Assembly (NCBI GenBank): GCA_030668065.1
Contig: DAOUUS010000008.1
Span: 1 to 17,525, forward strand
Reading direction: 5' to 3'
Origin: Candidatus Methanophagales archaeon
GTDB taxonomy: Archaea; Halobacteriota; Syntropharchaeia; Alkanophagales; Methanospirareceae
Length of the DNA stretch: 17,525 bases
A program made the position numbers and the translations under genes. Below, piece by piece: positions 1 through 6,062 of this stretch; positions within the stretch are counted from its first letter, which is position 1; the number at the start of each line of letters is the position of its first letter. Below the pieces are notes generated by a model that was given only the letters and a program-made list of their open reading frames with translations, ran no database searches and was not told the DNA's origin.

Positions 1-285
1 AATTCGATAAAACAGGCGGTAAAGGAGACGGACCGGCGGCGGAGGCTGCAAATAGCGTATAACAAAAAGCATGGAATCGTACCGGAGACGATAAAGAAGG
101 CGATAAAAGCAAAAGAGGTCGAAGTAAAGGATACGAAGCACGTACCGAAAAGCGATATACCGAATTTAGTGATTGAACTAGAAGCAGAGATGCGAGAAGC
201 TGCGGATACACTTGAGTTCGAACGGGCGATTATGCTCCGGGAGAAGGTAAAGGTGCTAAAGAAGAGGCTTGAGGGAACTCAGTAA
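1..285 (+). CDS. uvrB: UvrABC system protein B, C-terminal end (partial)
   Basis: This is the last 94 codons of excinuclease subunit UvrB, open from base 1 to a TAA. UvrB is the DNA-damage-verifying helicase-like subunit of bacterial-type nucleotide excision repair and recruits UvrC through its C-terminal UVR motif. The visible part begins with the end of the helicase core: a TDRRR segment, then AYNKKHGIVPETIKKAI, the family's typical YN-HGI-P-TI-K signature. A variable linker follows, and then a UVR motif at about residues 60-92 of the fragment (IELEAEMREAADTLEFERAI). The 5' part of the gene lies outside the window. Archaea that have UvrABC are usually thought to have acquired it from bacteria. 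No clear terminator follows the stop. Confidence 0.95.
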   Translation, partial: NSIKQAVKETDRRRRLQIAYNKKHGIVPETIKKAIKAKEVEVKDTKHVPKSDIPNLVIELEAEMREAADTLEFERAIMLREKVKVLKKRLEGTQ

Positions 286-312
286 ATAGTTTACCCATTT
301 TGATAAAAATCA

Positions 313-341
313 TAGACACAGATTTTACAGATTTACACGGA
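313..341. repeat. Short intergenic repeat-like motif (CACAGATT/ACACGG type)
   Basis: A stretch of three imperfect units, each close to ACAGATTT or ACACGGA, lies just after uvrB and at the end of the ATPase fragment. A related but shorter version occurs at about 1921-1943. From memory, similar CACAGATT-ACACGG strings occur between genes in many environmental bacterial and archaeal genomes, but I cannot verify this here. Nothing is known of a function. Confidence 0.3.
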
Positions 342-623
342 CGCTACTGTCCGGATGATTAAGTTTTTACGGGTTGAATCAAAATTAAAAATATACCCTG
401 CCCTGTAAAGTATAATGTCACCAAGCTCACGGTTTTTATCCATACTCGCGGTACAAGGATATGAATGATGAGATTCCGGAAATTCGTCCAATGCCGCTTT
501 GCCTATCTCTTTTGCTCGGCATTTTGTTTCTATCCATAGGCCAAGCATTGTCATCAGAAGCGTTGTTTTTCCACAAACATTGGGTTCAAAGATATTAAGA
601 TTTTTCTGTTGGTTTTTGGTATT
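333..623 (-). pseudogene. Decayed AAA-type ATPase fragment with Walker A remnant
   Basis: The minus strand is open for 96 codons directly after the Fur stop codon and in the same frame as fur. Its first part reads NLNIFEPNVCGKTTLL and then an MTMLGLW segment. This resembles the N-terminal P-loop of AAA15/AAA21-type ATPases (consensus near GPNNSGKTTLLQALALW), with GKTT at 561-572. The first glycine of the P-loop is replaced by Glu. There is no proper start codon before the P-loop, and no Walker B, signature or Sensor region. The reading frame ends after about 70 unrecognised residues at a repeat-like sequence. I read it as the leftover 5' end of a larger ATPase gene. The first ATG (552-554) lies after the P-loop, so a functional short protein is unlikely. 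Confidence 0.5.
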
Positions 624-1088
624 TCAACTTTTCGAGACTCTAATTTGATTTTGGGCACTTTTTAAGCAATCTTTACAAATGCCTTTCAGGTAAACCTGGC
701 AGTCTATAACTTTATGACCCTCGTCTGTTACCGTCCCCAGCTCAACGATTGTATATTCCAGAGCTACATCATACACGCCCCCACACTCAATACACTTGAA
801 GTGTGCATGTTGCGTTGTATCGGTATCGTATCGCACTTCTTTCTCTTCTATCGTCAGCTCCTGGACAATTCCCTTGCTCACAAAAAGTTTTAAAGTATTA
901 TAGACAGTCGTTTTTGAAAGTGTTGGTATCTCCTTTGAAAGATTCTTGTAAATTATATCAACGGTTGGATGAGTTCTGTGGTTCATCATATATTCCAGAA
1001 TCTTCAGACGATGGTATGACGGTTGAATACCTTCTTTTTCCAGGTGTTCCCTGAGTTCAGCCAGTGACAGCTCAATATCATCACTCAT
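624..1088 (-). CDS. Fur/PerR-family metalloregulator
   Basis: A 154-residue transcriptional repressor of the Fur superfamily, a normal length. The N-terminal winged helix spans about residues 18-80, with recognition helix TLSKTTVYNTLKLF (56-69). The C-terminal dimerisation domain carries the structural zinc site C99-x2-C102 and C138-x2-C141. The regulatory metal site fits PerR best: H40, D88 (in RYD), H94, H96 and D107 line up with PerR H37, D85, H91, H93 and D104. A peroxide sensor is therefore plausible, but a general Fe/Mn role cannot be excluded. It has its own Shine-Dalgarno sequence and TATA box, so it is likely monocistronic. No catalase, peroxiredoxin or iron-uptake gene is adjacent to indicate its regulon. 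Confidence 0.9.
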   Translation of the reverse strand: MSDDIELSLAELREHLEKEGIQPSYHRLKILEYMMNHRTHPTVDIIYKNLSKEIPTLSKTTVYNTLKLFVSKGIVQELTIEEKEVRYDTDTTQHAHFKCIECGGVYDVALEYTIVELGTVTDEGHKVIDCQVYLKGICKDCLKSAQNQIRVSKS

Positions 1089-1095
1089 ATTTGTG

Positions 1096-1134
1096 TCTCC
1101 TCATAAAACTAACTAAATCTGTTATATAAATATT
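1096..1134 (-). promoter_or_regulatory. Promoter and ribosome binding site of the Fur-family gene
   Basis: On the minus strand a GAGGAGA Shine-Dalgarno sequence (1096-1102) lies 7 bases before the ATG at 1088. An archaeal TATA box, AATATTTATATAA (1122-1134), lies about 40 bases upstream of the start. The spacing predicts a leader of roughly 10-15 bases, just enough to hold the Shine-Dalgarno. The AT-rich box could also be the site of autoregulation, which is common in this family, but I see no clear Fur or PerR box. Confidence 0.6.
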
Positions 1135-1173
1135 CCCGATACTGAAGTCTATGATCTCGCGTTACTTCATCCA

Positions 1174-1437
1174 TCACCGCTCTAATATACCATTCAATAG
1201 ATCAGTGAAATTATCTGTAGGTAGAGCAAACGAATCGTCAATGGGTACTACACGATCCAGACGACTGTATCTCTTATCTTCTGCGTCCTCTAAGAATTCC
1301 ACTATGTCCTCCACGTTTCCTATTAAGATGTCACTGAAGCCCGAACGTTCAAATTCACCCACCTCTATCAGCTCTTCGAATAACTCATCTTCACTATGCC
1401 TTTCTGCTACCACCAGTACGTTCCAATTTTCTAACAT
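1174..1437 (-). CDS. Short THUMP-like protein
   Basis: An 87-residue protein. It starts WNVLVVAERHSEDELFEEL, then has an ERSGFSDILIG strand segment and a C-terminal RLDRVVPIDDSFAL. The order (strand with LVV-ER, acidic helix, SGF-LIG strand, RV-P-D strand) resembles the THUMP fold of archaeal Tan1-like proteins and tRNA-modifying enzymes, which bind the tRNA acceptor end. It is much shorter than typical archaeal THUMP proteins (about 150-180 residues) and has no catalytic domain, so any role would be RNA binding or as an enzyme accessory. It is divergently transcribed from a TOPRIM protein gene 59 bases away. The assignment rests on pattern resemblance only. The gene itself looks real: it shows typical protein composition and sits neatly between promoters. 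Confidence 0.6.
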   Translation of the reverse strand: MLENWNVLVVAERHSEDELFEELIEVGEFERSGFSDILIGNVEDIVEFLEDAEDKRYSRLDRVVPIDDSFALPTDNFTDLLNGILER

Positions 1438-1496
1438 CTTCCAGCCATAACTTTTTAACCGCGCAATAGAATAAAATTATCTGCTGCAGAGATGCT
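1438..1496. promoter_or_regulatory. Divergent promoter region between THUMP-like and TOPRIM genes
   Basis: The 59 bases between the two divergent starts must hold both promoters. For the minus gene, an AT-rich GGTTAAAAAGTTA lies about 10-22 bases before its ATG. For the plus gene, AGAATAAAATTAT lies about 20-32 bases before its ATG. Neither start has a strong Shine-Dalgarno sequence, so short-leader or leaderless transcripts are likely. Confidence 0.4.
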
Positions 1497-1919
1497 ATGA
1501 ACCGATCCTATAGAGCGATGCGAATGGGCGATTACGAAACGTACATAGAACTAACGAAAGTACTACAAGAAATGGACGATTTTGTGGATGCTGTTGTCGT
1601 GGAAGGAGTCCACGATAAAGAAGCGTTGCAGGAAATGGGCGTCACGAAGGAGATAGCAATGTGCTCTTCTGGCTATTCCTATGCCGAGTTCGTGGATTAT
1701 CTGATGAGCAGGTACAAGCGCATTACCATTCTTACCGATTATGACCGAGCGGGAAAGAGTATCAATAAGAAATTGACGGTACGGTTGGAGCGTGAAGGTA
1801 TAAAGATAGAGAAGCGATACAGGGATAAAATAGGAAAGATAATGGGGCTCAGAGGGTACCGGGACATAGAATCAATGAATTCACTAAAAAAGCGTTTTTT
1901 TGCATTTATAGAACATTAG
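1497..1919 (+). CDS. TOPRIM domain mini-protein (UPF0292 / RNase M5-primase-like)
   Basis: A 140-residue stand-alone TOPRIM protein, the usual size for the archaeal family of small TOPRIM proteins (COG1658 group). The domain begins VVVEGVHDKEAL, with the catalytic-type Glu at E36. It continues through a CSSGYSYAEFVDYL segment to ITILTDYDRAGKSI, whose D81-x-D83 pair binds Mg2+. A basic helical tail (KIEKRYRDKIGKIMGL and onward) resembles the family's C-terminus. TOPRIM domains catalyse phosphodiester chemistry in topoisomerases, primases, RNase M5 and OLD nucleases. For the small archaeal proteins the substrate is not established as far as I know. The usual VEGKxD motif reads VEGVHD here. The annotated ATG gives a roughly 25-residue lead-in; M26 is an alternative start. 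Confidence 0.8.
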   Translation: MNRSYRAMRMGDYETYIELTKVLQEMDDFVDAVVVEGVHDKEALQEMGVTKEIAMCSSGYSYAEFVDYLMSRYKRITILTDYDRAGKSINKKLTVRLEREGIKIEKRYRDKIGKIMGLRGYRDIESMNSLKKRFFAFIEH

Positions 1920-1920
1920 A

Positions 1921-1943
1921 TTGCACAGGATTAACACAGAAGG
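1921..1943. repeat. Second copy of the CACAGATT-like intergenic motif
   Basis: TTGCACAGGATTAACACAGA and the next few bases, in the 43-bp convergent gap between the TOPRIM gene and aroD, resemble part of the motif at 313-341 (CACAG-ATT-ACACAGA pattern). Only about 20 bases match, so the relationship is tentative. Confidence 0.2.
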
Positions 1944-1962
1944 GTTATAACTAAACACAAAC

Positions 1963-2703
1963 TCATAGCTTTTCTGCCGTGCCTATTTTGTCCAGTATGA
2001 GTCTCAGCTCACTCACGCTAAATTGCCCGGGTGCTACGCCTTCCTCGCCTTCTATATGCCCATAAGTCAACACTGACCCGTATAAAGGTGCTATTAGTCG
2101 CAGATGTCTTCCTACAGAACCAGAACCCATGCCAATACAGATTAACAACTTCCCGACGCTCGATACCTCGTGAGTCAGCTTAAGTAAAAATAACGCATCG
2201 TTTAGCGACTTCGGGGTCACGGCAATCTTCGCTATGCTGCCGCCTTCGTCATACATACACTCTATGATATTCGATATATCCTCACGGCGTGGCATGCCGT
2301 TGAAATCGTGAAAAGAAATAATTACTGGTATGTGCAGATTATTTGCCTTTGCTATTATCTTGTTCTTTACCTCTTCGTGTGAAAGGAATTCGATGTCCAC
2401 CGCGTTTACCGGTGCTGTTTCAATGATTCTACTCAACATGGCTATTCTTTCTTCTTCTGAGCCCACAAAAGAGCCTCCTTCTTCTCTTCGCCGGTTCGTT
2501 ACGATTACTGGCAGTTTTTGCTCTTCAAGGAATTCTTTTACCTTCTCTATGTTTCTCTCATCACCTTCTAAAAGGTCTATTCGTAACTCTATTACATCCG
2601 CTCCGCTTTCCTTTGCCCGATTTGCATCTTGAATGGACAACCGCTTCAGTACTCCCACTATAACCGGTGTGAGTCCTAATTCCACGTCCCCTATCTGTCT
2701 CAC
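1963..2703 (-). CDS. aroD: 3-dehydroquinate dehydratase, type I
   Basis: A 246-residue class I dehydroquinase. It dehydrates 3-dehydroquinate to 3-dehydroshikimate in the shikimate pathway through a lysine Schiff base. The conserved sites are present: ADVIELRIDLLE with E39 and R41, the catalytic histidine H132 in SFHDF, the Schiff-base lysine K159 in IAKIAVTP, R199 in GSGSVGRH, and the substrate loop ending in APGQ (Q227). The start codon is GTG: the reverse complement reads GAGGCGGTTTGAACG then GTG, with GAGG as a weak Shine-Dalgarno. No other shikimate genes are nearby. Many euryarchaea use the AroA'/AroB' route upstream of AroD, but which route is used here cannot be seen. Confidence 0.95.
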   Translation of the reverse strand: MRQIGDVELGLTPVIVGVLKRLSIQDANRAKESGADVIELRIDLLEGDERNIEKVKEFLEEQKLPVIVTNRRREEGGSFVGSEEERIAMLSRIIETAPVNAVDIEFLSHEEVKNKIIAKANNLHIPVIISFHDFNGMPRREDISNIIECMYDEGGSIAKIAVTPKSLNDALFLLKLTHEVSSVGKLLICIGMGSGSVGRHLRLIAPLYGSVLTYGHIEGEEGVAPGQFSVSELRLILDKIGTAEKL

Positions 2704-2729
2704 CGTTCAAACCGCCTCTATAATAGATG

Positions 2730-2761
2730 TACAATTGTAGTATACCAACATATATTATTTC
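2730..2761 (-). promoter_or_regulatory. Putative aroD promoter with 10-bp palindrome
   Basis: On the minus strand an AAATAATATATG TATA-like box (2750-2761) lies about 50 bases before the aroD GTG. The perfect palindrome TACAATTGTA (2730-2739) falls where transcription would start. The palindrome could be an operator or chance in AT-rich DNA. Confidence 0.35.
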
Positions 2762-3065
2762 ATTGGTAAAGCAGCCTAATTTAGTGAAAAGTTCCTTAAT
2801 ACATATGACCGACTTACTGCAAAATAACGAGTCTGTCCTACACTTGACCGCACTCCCGATGCAGCCGCACGTCAAATGATAATTCATCCATCTTTAGGTA
2901 CTGTTCTGTCATAAGTATTCGTTTTGGACGGTAAAGGTATAGTAAGCAGTTTCTATTGATTGGCGGATGATAAACTAATATTTTGTGGGTGGTTGGTGGA
3001 GGCGGCTAAAGTGCGTCATACAATCAGCGGGTGCCACAGTATTTTGTTCTGACGTAAAAAATCAA
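2762..3065. other. Gene-free stretch upstream of the aminotransferase
   Basis: About 300 bases between the aroD and aminotransferase promoters contain no supported gene. Open frames here are short or continue as shadows into neighbouring genes. The part around 2988-3040 is G-rich (gtgggtggttggtggaggcg) and unlike the AT-rich surroundings, but I could not fold it into a known RNA by eye. Confidence 0.5.
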
Positions 3066-3069
3066 AACT

Positions 3070-3112
3070 ATTATTAAATATGTGAGCCCTAGATAAGCTA
3101 ACAATGAAATGA
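3070..3112 (+). promoter_or_regulatory. Aminotransferase promoter and overlapping two-codon uORF
   Basis: A TATA-like ATTATTAAATAT (3070-3081) lies about 30-40 bases before the ATG at 3109. There is no Shine-Dalgarno, so the transcript is probably leaderless or has a very short leader. An upstream ATG AAA TGA (3104-3112) encodes only Met-Lys, and its stop overlaps the main ATG. Confidence 0.45.
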
Positions 3113-4260
3113 GAACTAAATTCGCACATCGCATAGAGCACATAGACATTTCGGGCATAAGGAAAGCATTTGAAGCGTTGTCCGGAGATTTTATCAACCT
3201 TGGACTTGGGGAACCGGATTTTGAGACACCGGAACATATAAAAACTGCTGCGATACAAGCCCTTAAATCGGGATTCACCGGTTATACATCCAACAAAGGC
3301 ATAGCTGAGTTGCGGGAGGCGATAAGCAATAAGTTCCAGCGTGATAACAACTTCTCTGTTAGTCCAGACGAGCTAATAGTTACCGCTGGTGCAAGCGAAG
3401 CATTGCACATCGCTATCCATTCAGTAGTAGAAAAAGGAGACGAGGTGCTGATGCCGAACCCTTGTTTTGTCTCCTACGCGGCACTGACAAAGTTGGCAGA
3501 GGGAAAACCGATTGGCGTTCCGCTGACCGAAGACCTTACGATGTCCGTAGAAGCATTGAAGGAAAGAATCACGGCAAAAACAAAAGCGCTCATCGTGAAT
3601 TCGCCTGCAAATCCTACGGGTAGCGTGGAAAGCGAGGCGAACATAAAAGCATTTGCTGACCTCGCGAGCGACCATAATATAACCATCATCTCGGATGAGG
3701 TCTATGAGTATCTCATATATGATGGAGCGAAGCACATAAGCCCCGCACGTTTTTCAGGCGATGTCATCACGATAAACGCGGTTTCGAAGACATACTCGAT
3801 GACCGGGTTTCGTTTAGGCTATCTCGCGGCGCGCGAAGAATACGTGGACCAGATGTTGAAGATTCATCAATATATCCAGGCATGTGCCTCTTCCATATCA
3901 CAGAAAGCGGCGTTGGCTGCTATTACAGGTCCACAAGAATGCGTAGCCGATATGTGGCGTGAATTCAAAAGGAGAAGAGACTTCACCGTTGATACTCTTA
4001 CTGGTATGGGCTTGCAATTTCCGGTTCCACGAGGCGCATTTTATGTCTTTCCTTTAGTAGGGGATGAAAACGAATTTGTGGAGCGGCTTAGACAGAAGAA
4101 GGTAATAGTCACACCCGGTTCCGCCTTTGGGAGTCGTGGCAGGGGTCACGTCAGAATATCATACGCTACAAGTTTCGATAATTTGAAGCATGCTTTTGAG
4201 CTAATGAAAGAATGTAATTTTCAGTTCCTCCGAGGCGAGGGTGGTCGTGGCGCTTTATAG
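3109..4260 (+). CDS. PLP-dependent aminotransferase, class I (aspartate/aromatic type)
   Basis: A 383-residue fold-type I aminotransferase of the aspartate/aromatic subgroup. Conserved features in order: GLGEPDF (32-38), the GYTSNKG substrate loop, the phosphate-binding TAGASEAL, NSPANPTG with N168, ISDEVYEYLIY with D196 (binds the PLP pyridine N) and Y204, the Schiff-base lysine K227 in SKTYSMTGFRLGY, R235, and the carboxylate-binding arginine R349 in HVRISYA. It likely transfers amino groups between glutamate and aspartate, an aromatic amino acid or similar. The substrate cannot be fixed from sequence, although aroD next door makes an aromatic role possible. The last residues (LRGEGGRGAL) go beyond the usual family end and overlap the convergent RNase P gene by 40 bases. 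Confidence 0.92.
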   Translation: MRTKFAHRIEHIDISGIRKAFEALSGDFINLGLGEPDFETPEHIKTAAIQALKSGFTGYTSNKGIAELREAISNKFQRDNNFSVSPDELIVTAGASEALHIAIHSVVEKGDEVLMPNPCFVSYAALTKLAEGKPIGVPLTEDLTMSVEALKERITAKTKALIVNSPANPTGSVESEANIKAFADLASDHNITIISDEVYEYLIYDGAKHISPARFSGDVITINAVSKTYSMTGFRLGYLAAREEYVDQMLKIHQYIQACASSISQKAALAAITGPQECVADMWREFKRRRDFTVDTLTGMGLQFPVPRGAFYVFPLVGDENEFVERLRQKKVIVTPGSAFGSRGRGHVRISYATSFDNLKHAFELMKECNFQFLRGEGGRGAL

Positions 4261-4550
4261 GGGCGTCTCATTTGCATTCCACACTTCAGACAGGTGGTCG
4301 TGATATAACCCTTCCTGAGACGTACTCGTGCATTTTTACCTGGTATTAAGAACGAGTGGCAGCCTTTGCAAATCCACATTTTCAAATCCGAGAGTATTCG
4401 CACCCTATGCCGCATCCCAACCTTACGAGCAAGTTGAACGTATCTATCACTTCGCTTTTCTTTGCCCTTCTTCGCCTCTTCCGCAGCAAGCGCTAAAAGC
4501 CGATCTATTCGCTGTACTGCGATAGTCCTGACACCTCTCGTCCTTTTCAT
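4221..4550 (-). CDS. rnp4: Ribonuclease P protein component 4 (Rpp21/Rpr2 family)
   Basis: A 109-residue archaeal RNase P subunit, the homologue of human Rpp21. It partners with Rpp29 on the specificity domain of RNase P RNA and assists tRNA 5' maturation. The N-terminal half is two basic helices (IAVQRIDRLLALAAEEA and ERSDRYVQLARKV-like segments). The C-terminal half is a zinc ribbon with C61-x2-C64 and C87-x2-C90, around LRKGYITTTCLKC. The tail KAPRPPSPRRN is basic and proline-rich, and its codons lie inside the end of the convergent aminotransferase gene. The start at 4550 gives the expected MKR-R basic beginning. The four cysteines and the spacing make the family call secure. Confidence 0.92.
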   Translation of the reverse strand: MKRTRGVRTIAVQRIDRLLALAAEEAKKGKEKRSDRYVQLARKVGMRHRVRILSDLKMWICKGCHSFLIPGKNARVRLRKGYITTTCLKCGMQMRRPYKAPRPPSPRRN

Positions 4551-4578
4551 AACGGCTTACCCTAAATCAGAAAGGAAG

Positions 4579-4591
4579 TTTTAATTATCTA
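4579..4591 (-). promoter_or_regulatory. Putative TATA box of rnp4
   Basis: The minus strand reads AGATAATTAAAAC, ending about 28 bases before the rnp4 ATG. That spacing fits a leaderless or nearly leaderless archaeal transcript. No Shine-Dalgarno is seen before the start. Confidence 0.4.
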
Positions 4592-4687
4592 TAATGGGTT
4601 AATAGTTGACATGGAGAATATATCTAAACTTAAACTCTAACTTACCGTATTTGTGAAGAAGTTAGCGGACTGTTCTACACATAAAAC

Positions 4688-5170
4688 ATGAATATAAACA
4701 AAGATAACCTGAAAAAGCAGCACAAAAAAGCAAGGGTCATAGCGGATTATCAATTTGGAGCGGGAGCAGGTGCGGTTTTGTTCCCCCCGACCGTAGAGTT
4801 TATCCTCTCAAAGACGAATAGAATATCACAGATAACAGATGGTGGCGAGCGAATAGCGACTCTAAGGAGTTTAGACGGACTGCTCACGCTGAGTATAGAA
4901 GGTGCAGAACGGTTGCGCAGCTTTTTCGAATATCCAAAGATGAGGGTTGTGATGAACAAAGAGAGTAGTGAATTCATAAGAAAAGGCGGAACGGCATTTT
5001 GTAAACACGTGATAGACGTTGATCCTGAGATAATGGCTTATAATGAAGTTATATTGGTAAGTGCAGACGATATTTTACTTGCAACAGGGAAAGCCATGTT
5101 GTCACCCGCGGAAATGGCACTATTTGAGCATGGCGTGGCTGTGAAGGTGCGGTACGGTGTAGAGAAATAA
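4688..5170 (+). CDS. PUA-domain RNA-binding protein (archaeosine transglycosylase C-terminal-like)
   Basis: A 160-residue protein equivalent to the C-terminal modules of archaeosine tRNA-guanine transglycosylase/ArcS proteins, here as a separate gene. The N-terminal part has the family motif ADYQFGAGAGAVLFP (residues 19-33), then RISQITDGGERIATLRSLDG and a GLLTLSIEGAERL strand-helix. The PUA domain proper runs from about residue 82 to the end, with VVMNKESSEFIRKGGTAF, VDPEIMAYNEVILVSADD, LATGKAMLSPAEM and GVAVKVRYG. PUA domains bind the tRNA acceptor and T-arm region or other structured RNA. Whether it assists archaeosine formation cannot be told without knowing if a catalytic TgtA/ArcS is encoded elsewhere. 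The start lacks a Shine-Dalgarno. A possible TATA (gaatatatct, 4616-4625) is rather far upstream. Confidence 0.88.
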   Translation: MNINKDNLKKQHKKARVIADYQFGAGAGAVLFPPTVEFILSKTNRISQITDGGERIATLRSLDGLLTLSIEGAERLRSFFEYPKMRVVMNKESSEFIRKGGTAFCKHVIDVDPEIMAYNEVILVSADDILLATGKAMLSPAEMALFEHGVAVKVRYGVEK

Positions 5171-5218
5171 GTTGCAATCTACAATATTCATATGTTGAGA
5201 GCCGGGAGGGAAGAGTAA

Positions 5219-5713
5219 ATGCAGATGCTGGAAGCGGAAATTGGAGCGGAACTGAGAAAAAAAGGAATCAGTATAGCCACAGCGGAATCCTGCACTGGTG
5301 GGCTAATTTCACACAGGATAACAAATGTATCCGGCAGTTCTGACTATTATAAAGGCAGTGTAATCGCCTACGCGAATGAAGTAAAGGAAAAACTTTTGCA
5401 CGTCACTAAGGCTATATTAGAGGAGAAAGGTGCTGTAAGTGCGGAATGTGCGATGGCGATGGCGAACGGGGTAAGAACCTTGCTGTGTAGTGACGTGAGT
5501 ATTGCAACCACGGGTATTGCGGGACCCACAGGGGGGACTCTTGACAAACCTGTTGGATTAGTTTATATAGCATTAGCAACAAAAGATTACGTCTATCATG
5601 CGAAGCATATCTTCCATGAGGATAGAGAAGGAAACAAGCGTGAGGCGGCGAATGCCGCTCTTGAGATGTTGTGGACCCACATCTCTAACGGGGCTCGTAG
5701 CTCAGAACGGTAG
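5219..5713 (+). CDS. CinA C-terminal family protein (nicotinamide-nucleotide amidase PncC-like)
   Basis: A 164-residue single-domain CinA/PncC protein. The bacterial enzyme hydrolyses nicotinamide mononucleotide to nicotinate mononucleotide in pyridine nucleotide salvage. Motifs: TAESCTGGL (21-29), YKGSVIAYANEVKEKLL (44-60), GAVSAE (71-76), the catalytic-loop TTGIAGPTGG (97-106), KPVGLVYIAL, and DREGNKREAANAAL near the end. It has a good Shine-Dalgarno, GGGAGGG at 5204-5210, 8 bases before ATG. The last residues (GARSSER) and the stop codon are encoded by the first 23 bases of the tRNA-Lys gene. It sits 48 bases after the PUA gene with no obvious promoter, so the two may be co-transcribed. 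Confidence 0.93.
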   Translation: MQMLEAEIGAELRKKGISIATAESCTGGLISHRITNVSGSSDYYKGSVIAYANEVKEKLLHVTKAILEEKGAVSAECAMAMANGVRTLLCSDVSIATTGIAGPTGGTLDKPVGLVYIALATKDYVYHAKHIFHEDREGNKREAANAALEMLWTHISNGARSSER

Positions 5714-5764
5714 AGCAGCGGGCTTTTAACCCGTCGGTCGCGGGTTCAAATCCCGTCGAGCCCG
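5691..5764 (+). tRNA. tRNA-Lys (anticodon UUU)
   Basis: A complete 74-base cloverleaf. Acceptor GGGCTCG (5691-5697) pairs with CGAGCCC (5757-5763), with discriminator G at 5764. The D stem is GCTC/GAGC. The anticodon stem is GCGGG/CCCGT with loop CTTTTAA and anticodon TTT at 5725-5727. The T stem is GCGGG/CCCGT around TTCAAAT. No CCA is encoded and there is no intron. A37 is present, the site of t6A in ANN-decoding tRNAs, which needs KEOPS (Bud32 is at the right end of the window). The 5' end overlaps the cinA stop codon. No TATA-like sequence is visible within the 50 bases upstream, so it may be released from a cinA transcript. Confidence 0.98.
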
Positions 5765-5805
5765 TTACCAAATCCAAACAAAAAGGAGTAGTAGAAGGAA
5801 AGAAT

Positions 5806-6048
5806 ATGAAAAAGGGGAATGTTTCGATACTCGAACACGAGTCTGTGCCTATACATGAGATAATAACAAATGAGGATTTAAACGCGCTTTTGAACAAGTA
5901 CAAAATCCGTAAGGAACAACTACCTAAAATCAAATCAACTGACCCGGTCATAAAGGAGATAAACGCAGAGCTGGGGGATGTGGTAGAGGTAAGAAGAAGT
6001 AGCAGGACAGCAGGTACAGCTTTATCTTACCGATTGGTTATAAAGTAA
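5806..6048 (+). CDS. rpoH: DNA-directed RNA polymerase subunit H (Rpo5)
   Basis: An 80-residue homologue of the C-terminal domain of eukaryotic RPB5, which sits in the jaw of RNA polymerase. The family signature is complete: HESVPIHEIITNEDL, LLNKYKIRKEQLPKI, DPVIKEINAELGDVVEV and RSSRTAGTALSYRLV. It starts 41 bases after the tRNA, behind AAGGAAAG as Shine-Dalgarno. It is the first gene of the polymerase cluster and ends 14 bases before rpoB. Confidence 0.97.
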   Translation: MKKGNVSILEHESVPIHEIITNEDLNALLNKYKIRKEQLPKIKSTDPVIKEINAELGDVVEVRRSSRTAGTALSYRLVIK

Positions 6049-6062
6049 AAGAGGTTTGTAAC

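Noticed and set aside
1..5. AATTC at the left edge as an EcoRI cloning junction
   Set aside because: It fits an EcoRI end but five bases can occur by chance, and the window could be cut arbitrarily.
624..626. UGA readthrough joining the Fur protein to the downstream ATPase-like frame
   Set aside because: Fur ends at its normal length with both zinc cysteine pairs complete. No SECIS-like structure is evident and the downstream frame is degenerate, so sharing a frame is probably chance.
2561..2887. 108-residue minus-strand frame upstream of and overlapping aroD
   Set aside because: Its 3' half is an alternative frame of the conserved aroD N-terminus and the rest shows no family resemblance or ribosome binding site.
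2960..3055. Possible C/D-box small RNA (GATGATA ... CTGA)
   Set aside because: The box C match is imperfect, no C'/D' pair was found, and the spacing of about 90 bases is longer than usual for archaeal C/D RNAs.
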